Shown here: positions 1 to 5,177 of the stretch, piece by piece
Position numbering within the stretch: the stretch's first letter is position 1
Layout: every line of letters starts with the position of its first letter
Assembly: GCA_013821525.1 (NCBI GenBank)
Contig: JACDGR010000207.1
Coordinates: forward strand, 1-6,372
Source of the DNA: Actinomycetota bacterium
Lineage (GTDB): Bacteria > Actinomycetota > Thermoleophilia > Gaiellales > Gaiellaceae
Length of the DNA: 6,372 bases
Direction of reading: 5' to 3'
Made by a program: the position numbers and the translations under genes
Notes under the pieces: generated by a model
The model's database searches: none
Told to the model about the DNA's origin: nothing
What the model saw: the letters and a program-made list of their open reading frames with translations, nothing else

Positions 1-1
1 A

Positions 2-142
2 TCGCTCTCGGATCGCATCCTCGTCATCTACGAGGGTCGGATCGTCGGCGAGTTCCCACCGAGCGCAACCGAGGAAGAGCTCGGATTCGCGATGACCGGC
101 GGCGGCCAGGGCTTCGACCACGCGTCGGGAGAGGCAGCATGA
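2..142 (+). CDS. C-terminal end of a nucleoside-type ABC transporter ATP-binding protein (partial)
   Basis: The reading frame is open from the left edge and ends in TGA at 140-142, giving the last 46 residues of a protein that starts outside the window. The visible part begins LSDRILVIYEGRIVGEF and ends in a Gly-rich tail (MTGGGQGF...). It matches the end of the second ATPase half of sugar/nucleoside importers, where the D-R-I-x-V-x-x-x-G-R-I-V strand follows the H-loop. All catalytic motifs (Walker A, signature, Walker B) lie to the left and cannot be checked. The stop overlaps the start of the next gene in an ATGA, so the ATPase and the permease are probably translated together. In this family the ATPase is a tandem-domain cytoplasmic protein that powers two different permeases. 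The assignment rests on this short tail plus the two permeases downstream. Confidence 0.8.
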   Translation, partial: SLSDRILVIYEGRIVGEFPPSATEEELGFAMTGGGQGFDHASGEAA

Positions 143-1428
143 GCGACGAGCACGATCCCGGCGACACACCCGCGGACGATGCGACCGAGCTCGCAGGGTC
201 GCAGGACGAGGTGCCGCAGGCACCGGCGCCCGGTCGCGTGCCAACGCCGCAGAGTCATTTCGCATCGCGCTTCGGCGGCCTGAAGGGCGCGATCGCGCCC
301 CTGATCACGACGCTGCTCGCGTTCATGATGGGCGGCCTCGTCGTCGTCCTGACCGGCAAGAACCCGATCAAGGTCTACCACGCGATCTTCAACGGCACCG
401 GCATCAACTGGTTCTTCCACGTCGGCCACTACTCGGCACGCATCCCGTTCTCGACGCACAAGTTCTGGTTCCCCTGGGACACCGCCTCGATCGCCGCGCA
501 GAACCTCCAGCAGACACTCCTGCTGACAACGCCGATCATCCTGACCGCGCTCGCACTGTCCTTCGCGTTTCGCTGCGGGTTGTTCAACATCGGCGGCCAG
601 GGCCAGTACCTCGCGGGCACGATCTTCGCGGTCTGGCTCGGCTCGTCGTTCAACAGCATGAACCCGGCCGTGCACGTGATCCTCTGCCTGCTCGTCGGCA
701 CGCTCGCAGGCGCAGCCTGGGCGGGGATCGCCGGCATCCTGAAGGCGACCGTAGGCGCTCACGAGGTGATCTCGACGATCATGCTGAACTGGATCGCGAT
801 CTGGGTCGGCTCGTATCTGTTCGGCCAGGGCGGGCCGCTGCAGGGCAGCGAGGCATCGGTGCCGATCTCCAACGACATCGTGGAGGGCGCGAAGCTCCCG
901 GTCTTCTGGGGCTTGAAGCTGCTCCAGGGACTCTCGGTCGGCATCTTCATCGCGGTCGCGATGCTCGTCGTCTACTGGATCATCATCAACCGCACGACGC
1001 TCGGCTACGAGGTGCGCGCCGTCGGGTTCAACCCGGAGGCGGCGCGGTACGGCGGTATCTCGGTCGCGCGCAACTACTTCCTGGCGATGGCGATCTCGGG
1101 CGCATTCGCGGGGCTCGCGGGCGCGATCGACATCACAGGCTGGGAGTACCGGATCGGCGAGACCGACATCCACGCCAACCAGATCGGGTTCATCGGGCTC
1201 GCGGCCGGTCTGTTAGGACGGAACACCGCCGTCGGCGTCGGTTTCGCCTCGCTGCTCTTCGGCGCACTGATCAACGGCACCTCGGGGCGGCAGCTCGATC
1301 CGTCGATCTTCCGGCCCGAGCTCGCCGGCAATCTGACCACGATCATCCAGGGTCTCGTCGTCCTGTTCGTCGGCCTGAACCTGGGGGGCGTCGCGGCTTG
1401 GATCAAGCGGCGGAGGCGAGCCACGTGA
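139..1428 (+). CDS. ABC transporter permease, nucleoside/BmpA family (YufP/NupP-like)
   Basis: Inner-membrane permease of 429 residues, one half of the channel of an importer probably carrying nucleosides or related ribosyl compounds. An acidic, Pro-rich cytoplasmic leader (residues 1-50) precedes a first membrane helix at about 53-72. Further hydrophobic segments lie near 128-146, 157-170, 177-203, 212-229, 262-283, 313-331, 347-375 and 399-420. Family landmarks are GKNPIKVY (73-80), FNIGGQGQ (149-156), the ATPase-contacting stretch GAHEVISTIMLNW (207-219), TTLGYEVRAVGFNPEAARYG (286-305) and GFIGLAAGLLGRNT (350-363). ATG at 139 is chosen because it forms ATGA with the upstream stop and has GGGAGAGG at 127-134. 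The protein is somewhat longer than Bacillus YufP, largely through the hydrophilic N-terminus. Together with the next gene it forms the heterodimeric channel. The exact substrate (guanosine, other nucleosides, simple sugars) cannot be read from the sequence. Confidence 0.92.
   Translation: MSDEHDPGDTPADDATELAGSQDEVPQAPAPGRVPTPQSHFASRFGGLKGAIAPLITTLLAFMMGGLVVVLTGKNPIKVYHAIFNGTGINWFFHVGHYSARIPFSTHKFWFPWDTASIAAQNLQQTLLLTTPIILTALALSFAFRCGLFNIGGQGQYLAGTIFAVWLGSSFNSMNPAVHVILCLLVGTLAGAAWAGIAGILKATVGAHEVISTIMLNWIAIWVGSYLFGQGGPLQGSEASVPISNDIVEGAKLPVFWGLKLLQGLSVGIFIAVAMLVVYWIIINRTTLGYEVRAVGFNPEAARYGGISVARNYFLAMAISGAFAGLAGAIDITGWEYRIGETDIHANQIGFIGLAAGLLGRNTAVGVGFASLLFGALINGTSGRQLDPSIFRPELAGNLTTIIQGLVVLFVGLNLGGVAAWIKRRRRAT
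1412..1416 (+). promoter_or_regulatory. Ribosome binding site fixing the second permease start
   Basis: GGAGG at 1412-1416 lies 8 bases before GTG 1425-1427, ideal Shine-Dalgarno spacing. It favours this GTG over the in-frame TTG at 1398, which lies upstream of the site and would give a nine-residue extension. GTG 1425 also forms a GTGA overlap with the upstream stop, the same coupling pattern as at the preceding junction. Confidence 0.75.
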
Positions 1429-2654
1429 GCGCCGTCGCCGCCCGCGTCGGCGGGATCCGTTGGACGCACCCACGCACGATCGGCGTCTACGGGATCGTGC
1501 TCGGCTCGATCGCCTTCTGGCTCGCCCTCCCGCCACTGGCGGCTCGCAGCGCCGCGTTCCCCGTCGTGATCGGGATGCTCGCAATTGCAGCGGGGATCTG
1601 GGCCTGGTCGCGTGACGAGCGTCGCGTCGGCGGAGGCGCAGTCGTTGCCGGGCTCTTCGGAATTGGCCTCGGGTTGCTCGCGACCCAGTCCTCGGAGAGC
1701 CACCTGAACCAGGTCGTCGTCTGGAGCGCGCTCGGTGCTGCGACGCTCCGCTATGCGACACCGCTGACCTTCGCGGCGATCGGCGGGCTCTTTTGCGAGC
1801 GCAGCGGTGTGGTCAACGTCGCCCTCGAGGGAATGCTGCTCACCGGCGCATTCTTCGGCATCTGGGGCGCGATCTGGGCCCACTCGTGGGCGGGCAACCT
1901 CGCGTGGATCGTCGGTCTCGCCGCAGCGGCGCTCGCCGGCATGGTGCTTGCGACGATCCATGCGATCTGGGCAATCCACCTGAAGGTCGACCAGATCATC
2001 TCCGGAACCGCGATCAACTTCCTCGCGCTCGGGATCACCGGCTACCTCTTCATCGAGCAGTACGGCGACACGGGTACCCCGGGCAACGTGCCGGACTACG
2101 GCATCCCTGACGTGCACATCCACTTCATCCAGAACTGGTACTTCATCGGACCGATTCTCGGGCAGCTGAACCTGATGATCTGGCTCTCGTTCCTGCTGCT
2201 GATCGGCACCTACATCTTCGTCTTCCGGACGCCGTACGGCTTGCGGCTGCGGGCCGTCGGCGAGCACCCGCGGGCCGCGGACACGGTCGGGATCTCGGTC
2301 TACAAGGTGCGGTACATGGCGGTGATCGCCTCGGGAGCGATCGCAGCGATGGGGGGCGCTTACCTCTCGATCGGCTTCGTCCACTCGTTCAACGAGGGCA
2401 TGACGAACGGCACCGGCTTCATCGGCCTCGCCGCTCTCGTCTTCGGAAAGTGGCGGCCGTTCCCCACCTGGGCGGCAACGCTGCTCTTCGGATTCTCGAG
2501 CGCGCTTGCAGACCGGTTGCCGAACGCGTACGGCAACCAGTGGGGGACGCTCTTCCAGGCGCTGCCGTACGTCCTGACGCTCGTCGCCGTCGCCGGTGTG
2601 ATCGGACGCTCGATCGGCCCCGCCGCAGCCGGGCGGCCATATGTCAAGCAGTAG
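1425..2654 (+). CDS. ABC transporter permease, nucleoside/BmpA family (YufQ/NupQ-like), with extra N-terminal helices
   Basis: Second inner-membrane permease, 409 residues, partner of the upstream permease. The conserved domain starts near residue 105 and includes ERSGVVNVALEGMLLTGAF (125-143), HLKVDQIISGTAINFLALG (185-203), TPYGLRLRAVGEHPRAADT (269-287) and GFIGLAALVFGKWRP (331-345), all typical of YufQ/NupQ-type proteins. About 90 residues precede this domain and hold three likely membrane segments (about 18-40, 46-61 and 71-87). Bacillus YufQ has only about 320 residues, so this is an N-terminal extension; similar long forms occur in other actinobacteria, from memory. The GTG start is chosen over TTG 1398 because of a GGAGG site at 1412-1416 and the GTGA overlap. 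The 3' end overlaps the next gene by 14 bases. Probable role: channel half of a nucleoside importer; substrate not determined. Confidence 0.92.
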   Translation: MSAVAARVGGIRWTHPRTIGVYGIVLGSIAFWLALPPLAARSAAFPVVIGMLAIAAGIWAWSRDERRVGGGAVVAGLFGIGLGLLATQSSESHLNQVVVWSALGAATLRYATPLTFAAIGGLFCERSGVVNVALEGMLLTGAFFGIWGAIWAHSWAGNLAWIVGLAAAALAGMVLATIHAIWAIHLKVDQIISGTAINFLALGITGYLFIEQYGDTGTPGNVPDYGIPDVHIHFIQNWYFIGPILGQLNLMIWLSFLLLIGTYIFVFRTPYGLRLRAVGEHPRAADTVGISVYKVRYMAVIASGAIAAMGGAYLSIGFVHSFNEGMTNGTGFIGLAALVFGKWRPFPTWAATLLFGFSSALADRLPNAYGNQWGTLFQALPYVLTLVAVAGVIGRSIGPAAAGRPYVKQ

Positions 2655-2970
2655 CGGGCGCGGCCGCTCCGCGCGTGTCGCCGTGGTCTTCGGGCTGCTC
2701 GCGATCGCTGCGATCCCGGCCGGGGTGCTGGCAGCCCAGTTCCTCGCGCGCGTGCCGCTGCTGCGCGCCCTCTACGTGTCGGTCGGCATCGCGCTCGTCT
2801 GCGGCATCTTCTCGTGGGTTGCCGCCCGCCGGGCGCGCCTGGCGCGTGCCCGCAGCGTGACGCCGTCGACGAGCCGCTGGCCGCAGGTGATCGCCTGGGC
2901 AGCTCTCTACGTGGGGCTCACCGGCGCGCTGGCGCTCGGCGTCTACGGAACCCTGCGCGGGGTGCAATAG
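2641..2970 (+). CDS. Small three-helix membrane protein of unknown function
   Basis: A 109-residue protein that I do not recognise. It has a short Ser/Arg/Gly-rich N-terminus, then hydrophobic segments at about 12-34, 41-62 and 82-104. A basic loop (RRARLARARS, 63-72) sits between helices two and three. By the positive-inside rule that loop should be cytoplasmic, as should the basic N-terminus, but two helices lie between them, so the topology is consistent. ATG 2641 lies inside the end of the permease gene (14-base overlap). Only a weak GGGCGG precedes it, so translation probably depends on coupling to the permease. There is no signal peptidase or lipobox motif and no catalytic signature. 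Its place at the end of the transporter operon suggests an accessory membrane role, but this is only context. The reading frame looks real because hydrophobic segments are regular and the third codon position is G/C-rich. Confidence 0.7.
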   Translation: MSSSSGRGRSARVAVVFGLLAIAAIPAGVLAAQFLARVPLLRALYVSVGIALVCGIFSWVAARRARLARARSVTPSTSRWPQVIAWAALYVGLTGALALGVYGTLRGVQ

Positions 2971-3003
2971 CGCCGAAGTAGCCAGGCGCAAGTCACGGCG
3001 CTA
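2968..3003. repeat. 8+8 base inverted repeat between the transporter operon and the rodZ-like gene
   Basis: TAGCGCCG (2968-2975) and CGGCGCTA (2996-3003) are perfect reverse complements separated by 20 bases. The left arm contains the stop codon of the small membrane protein gene and the right arm overlaps a candidate -10 box. In RNA it could form a GC-rich stem of 8 pairs, but no U-run follows, so a standard intrinsic terminator is not supported. An alternative five-base pairing (GTAGC 2978-2982 with GCTAC 3000-3004) competes with it. It could be an operator, a folded 3' end, or chance. Confidence 0.4.
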
Positions 3004-3009
3004 CGCTGC
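2997..3009 (+). promoter_or_regulatory. Candidate promoter (-10 region) of the rodZ-like gene
   Basis: GGCGCTACGCTGC contains TACGCT at 3002-3007, a TANNNT-type actinobacterial -10. Transcription starting 6-7 bases downstream would begin near 3014, only about four bases before GTG 3018. No Shine-Dalgarno precedes that GTG, which fits a nearly leaderless message. No convincing -35 box is present at 16-18 bases upstream. A closely similar 13-mer occurs in the recA leader. Confidence 0.4.
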
Positions 3010-3017
3010 TCCGTGCC

Positions 3018-3710
3018 GTGTTCGAGATCGGAAACAGCCTCCGCGAGGCCCGCATGCGCCGGGGAATCGACTTCGCCCAGGCCGAGGTTGCGACGAAGAT
3101 CAGAGGCAAGTACCTGCGCGCGCTCGAGGAAGAGCATTTCGACCTGCTGCCTGCCGAGACCTACGTCAAGGGCTTCCTCCGCACCTATGCGGAGTACCTC
3201 GGGCTCGACGGGCAGCTCTACGTCGACGAGTTCAACTCGCGGTTCGTGCCCGGCGAGGAGCACGACACTCGATCGCGCCGCGTTCCCGCGAAGGCGCCTC
3301 CTCGCAACCGCCGGATCGAGACGAGCGTCGTCGTCGTCGCGCTCGCAGCGATCGCCGTCTTCACGGTGATCGTGATCTCGGCGTGGAAGACGAGCGACAA
3401 GCCCGGCAGCAAGCCCAAGCCGCGCACCGTCGCTACCTCACCGCGCGTCGTGCCTGCGTTGCTGACCGTCAAGGCACTGCGTGGCTCGACGCATCTCACC
3501 GCGCGCGCCGGGAGCGCCACCGGCGCGATCCGGTACGACGGAACGGTGCAGGCCGGTGACGGGGCCGTCGGCATCCGCGGGAAACGGCTCTGGGTGCAGA
3601 TCGACTCGCCGGAGAACCTGCGGATCCAAGTGCGCGGCAAGCTCGTGCACGTGCCGGGCCAGAGGCCCCGCGTCATCCTCGTCACCGCCACCGGCTGGCG
3701 TCCGCTGTAG
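3018..3710 (+). CDS. RodZ-like helix-turn-helix membrane protein with C-terminal DUF4115-type domain
   Basis: A 230-residue bitopic inner-membrane protein of the RodZ/YmfM type. Residues 3-75 form the HTH_25-like domain: IGNSLREARMRRGIDFAQAE, then KIRGKYLRALEEEHFDLLP and YVKGFLRTYAEYLGLD, matching the conserved RodZ pattern. A basic linker (Arg/Lys/Pro, 87-100) leads into one membrane helix at about 103-122. A Lys/Pro/Ser linker follows, then a β-rich periplasmic/extracytoplasmic domain (about 148-215) with the LWVQIDSPENLRIQVRGK pattern of DUF4115. In rod-shaped bacteria RodZ links MreB to the elongation machinery; in a genome without mreB the role would differ, and that cannot be seen here. 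GTG 3018 is chosen because the next in-frame ATG (3054) would remove the first helix of the domain. No Shine-Dalgarno is visible, so a leaderless transcript is likely. Many bacteria have rodZ-pgsA-cinA-recA; here pgsA is absent and cinA follows at once. Confidence 0.85.
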   Translation: MFEIGNSLREARMRRGIDFAQAEVATKIRGKYLRALEEEHFDLLPAETYVKGFLRTYAEYLGLDGQLYVDEFNSRFVPGEEHDTRSRRVPAKAPPRNRRIETSVVVVALAAIAVFTVIVISAWKTSDKPGSKPKPRTVATSPRVVPALLTVKALRGSTHLTARAGSATGAIRYDGTVQAGDGAVGIRGKRLWVQIDSPENLRIQVRGKLVHVPGQRPRVILVTATGWRPL

Positions 3711-3742
3711 CCGACACCGGCGCATCAGCTCCGGCGCGGCCG

Positions 3743-4987
3743 CGTGCCGCGATCGTCGCGTCGGGCTCCGAGCTCGTCCGCGGTGACCGCAACGACCGGA
3801 ACGGGCCGTATCTCGCCGCTTCGCTCCTCCGCCTCGGCATCGAGCCGGTGCGGATCACCGTCGTCGGTGACGCACCGCAGGACCTCGAGGCGGCTCTGAG
3901 GGAAGGGCTCGGCTACGACCTGCTGCTCGTCTCGGGCGGTCTCGGCCCGACGCACGACGACCGGACGATCGAGCTGCTCGCCCGTGCGGCCGGCGTGCCG
4001 CTCCACCTGGACGACGAGCTGAGGGCGGCGATCGAGGTGCTCTCGCGCCGGGTCGCAGAACGGCTGCGGCGGCCCTACGGAGACTTCGCCGAGGGCGTCG
4101 CGAAGCAGGCAACCCTGCCGGACGGCGCTTCCTGGGTCGGTCTCGTCGGGACCGCGCCCGCGGTCGTGTTTGCGCACGACGACGGGCTCGTGGTGGCGCT
4201 GCCCGGGCCGCCACGCGAGCTGCAGGCGCTCTGGCCCCGCGTGCTCGAGACCGAGGCGTTGCAGGCCCTGCTCCGGCGGGCGAAACCGCCCGATCGTCGT
4301 GTCCTCCGTTTCTACGGGGTCTCCGAGTCCGCAGTCGCGCGGTCGCTCGCCGCAGCAGGTGGCGACGGCGACGGCGTCGACGTGACGATCTGCGCCCGCG
4401 AGTTCGAGCTGCACGTCGACCTGTTCGTCGAGCCGGGGGCGAGCGCTCGGGCGGAAGCGATCGAGGCGCAGCTGGTCGCCGACAACGAGCGCTTCCTGTT
4501 CGCGCAGGAGGAGGTCGGCACTGCCGAGCTCGTGCTCGGCCTGCTGCGCGAGCGCGGGCTCACCCTTGCGACCGCCGAGTCGTGCACAGGTGGTCTCGTT
4601 GCCGCCCGCTTGACCGACGTGCCGGGCGCGAGCGACGTGTTCGCCGGCTCGATCGTCGCCTATGCAGACGAGGTGAAAGCCGCACAGCTCGGCGTGCCCG
4701 AGACCGTGCTGGCCGAGCACGGCGCGGTCTCGGCCGAGACCGCGGCGGCGATGGCCAACGGCGCCCGGGAGCGGCTCGGCGTCGATGTCGCGGTCTCGGT
4801 GACGGGCGTGGCCGGCCCGGGAGGCGGGACCGAGGCAAAGCCCGTCGGGCTCGTCCACCTGCACGCCGCAGGCCCGGCTGGGGAGCGTGCGCTGCAGCTC
4901 GACTTCCCCGCCGATCGCGAGACGATCCGTTCCCGCGCGGCGGTCGCCGCGCTCCATCTCGTGCGCCAATTGGTCACCGATCCGTGA
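3743..4987 (+). CDS. cinA: CinA: MoCF-like pyrophosphatase domain fused to PncC-like NMN amidohydrolase domain; start codon unclear
   Basis: Cytoplasmic protein of about 414 residues, the usual CinA length, probably acting in pyridine-nucleotide salvage (pyrophosphatase plus NMN deamidase). Numbering from 3743, the N-terminal MoCF-type domain carries IVASGSELVRGDRNDRNGPY (4-23), VVGD (40-43) and SGGLGPTHDD (64-73), and later ALPGPPREL (152-160). The C-terminal CinA/PncC domain (about 260-412) carries TAESCTGGLVAARL (277-290), GSIVAYADEVKAAQLGV (302-318) and VTGVAGPGGGTEAKPVGLV (353-371), the active-site blocks of the family. The frame has been open since a stop at 3557-3559, yet contains no ATG, GTG or TTG before GTG 3848, which would cut into the first conserved strand and remove the GSEL and NGPY motifs. 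I place the start at the homology boundary; it is not a proven initiation codon. The nearest non-standard candidates are CTG 3695 and ATC 3752. A missing base near GTG 3744 is another explanation. The stop lies 190 bases before recA. Confidence 0.85.
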   Translation, partial: RAAIVASGSELVRGDRNDRNGPYLAASLLRLGIEPVRITVVGDAPQDLEAALREGLGYDLLLVSGGLGPTHDDRTIELLARAAGVPLHLDDELRAAIEVLSRRVAERLRRPYGDFAEGVAKQATLPDGASWVGLVGTAPAVVFAHDDGLVVALPGPPRELQALWPRVLETEALQALLRRAKPPDRRVLRFYGVSESAVARSLAAAGGDGDGVDVTICAREFELHVDLFVEPGASARAEAIEAQLVADNERFLFAQEEVGTAELVLGLLRERGLTLATAESCTGGLVAARLTDVPGASDVFAGSIVAYADEVKAAQLGVPETVLAEHGAVSAETAAAMANGARERLGVDVAVSVTGVAGPGGGTEAKPVGLVHLHAAGPAGERALQLDFPADRETIRSRAAVAALHLVRQLVTDP

Positions 4988-5005
4988 CAGACACGGCACA
5001 CCATG

Positions 5006-5018
5006 GGCGCTAGCGTGC
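5006..5018 (+). promoter_or_regulatory. Candidate upstream recA promoter (-10 region)
   Basis: GGCGCTAGCGTGC contains TAGCGT at 5011-5016, a TANNNT -10, and agrees at 10 of 13 positions with the element before the rodZ-like gene. A transcript would start near 5023, about 45 bases upstream of the LexA box, so it could give basal, weakly repressed expression. There is no good -35 at normal spacing, and CGCTAGCG (5008-5015) is also a plain palindrome. Tentative. Confidence 0.3.
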
Positions 5019-5053
5019 AGGAACACAGTGCAGCTGGACGGGAGTGGGAGGAG

Positions 5054-5059
5054 TAGAGT
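5054..5059 (+). promoter_or_regulatory. Candidate SOS-controlled recA promoter (-10 box)
   Basis: TAGAGT fits TANNNT and lies 9 bases before the LexA box. Initiation near 5066 would put the LexA box at about +4 to +17, where bound repressor would block the polymerase. No clear -35 is seen; CTGGAC at 5034-5039 is the nearest resemblance, but its 14-base spacing is too short. The leader would be about 110 bases long. Confidence 0.4.
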
Positions 5060-5068
5060 CGTAAGGGG

Positions 5069-5082
5069 CGAACACCTGTTCG
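5069..5082. promoter_or_regulatory. LexA (SOS) box upstream of recA
   Basis: CGAACACCTGTTCG matches the Gram-positive/actinobacterial LexA operator CGAAC-N4-GTTCG exactly, and its arms are complementary over six bases (CGAACA/TGTTCG) around a CC centre. It lies 95 bases before the recA start, just after a candidate -10. In this scheme LexA represses recA until RecA filaments on single-stranded DNA trigger LexA cleavage. The match and its position directly upstream of recA make this the best supported regulatory site in the window. Confidence 0.88.
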
Positions 5083-5136
5083 ATCGGTGTCGTCCGATCG
5101 GCCCTCTACCGTTCGGTTCTCTCGGCGCCGGAGGGC
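5081..5136 (+). promoter_or_regulatory. Two adjacent potential RNA hairpins in the recA leader
   Basis: Hairpin one pairs CGATCGG (5081-5087) with CCGATCG (5094-5100), 7 perfect pairs with a six-base loop TGTCGT. Hairpin two pairs GCCCTC (5101-5106) with GAGGGC (5131-5136), starting on the next base, so the stems could stack end to end. A shorter alternative, GCGCC (5125-5129) with GGCGC (5134-5138), would break hairpin two and is followed by GTTTT (5139-5143). Hairpin one begins inside the last two bases of the LexA box. The region may affect leader stability or allow attenuation; no known riboswitch class is recognised. Confidence 0.4.
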
Positions 5137-5160
5137 GCGTTTTGACCAGCAAGCAGCCCT

Positions 5161-5167
5161 AGGAGGT
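5161..5167 (+). promoter_or_regulatory. Strong recA ribosome binding site
   Basis: AGGAGGT is a full-length Shine-Dalgarno core lying 10 bases before ATG 5178, slightly longer than optimal spacing. It is the strongest such site in the window, in keeping with the high RecA level needed in the cell, and it supports ATG 5178 as the start. Confidence 0.75.
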
Positions 5168-5177
5168 CGGTAGAAGG

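Noticed and set aside
1398..1424. TTG 1398 as start of the second permease
   Set aside because: It lies upstream of the good GGAGG site at 1412-1416 and gives a 31-base overlap; GTG 1425 has correct spacing and a GTGA junction.
28..2384. Long minus-strand open frames (28-1173 and 1074-2384) opposite the permeases
   Set aside because: Products are low-complexity, Arg/Asp/Glu-rich mirror images of permease codons. They have no start context or known motif, and both + strand permeases are certain.
4582..5013. + strand open frame inside the 3' half of cinA
   Set aside because: Arg/Gly/Ala-rich translation in an alternate frame of cinA, with no ribosome site and no family resemblance.
5008..5015. 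CGCTAGCG palindrome as an operator
   Set aside because: Eight-base palindromes are frequent in GC-rich DNA and this one is better explained as part of a candidate -10 element.
5125..5143. Possible intrinsic terminator: GCGCC/GGCGC hairpin followed by GTTTT
   Set aside because: The stem has only five pairs, the U-run is four bases, and it lies inside the recA leader downstream of the LexA box, where full termination would silence recA. It is kept only as part of the leader folding.
3725..5152. 475-residue open frame on the minus strand covering all of cinA and part of the recA leader
   Set aside because: It is the shadow of a high-GC gene: its product is rich in Arg, Asp, Glu and His with no domain pattern, while the + strand has clear CinA motifs throughout.
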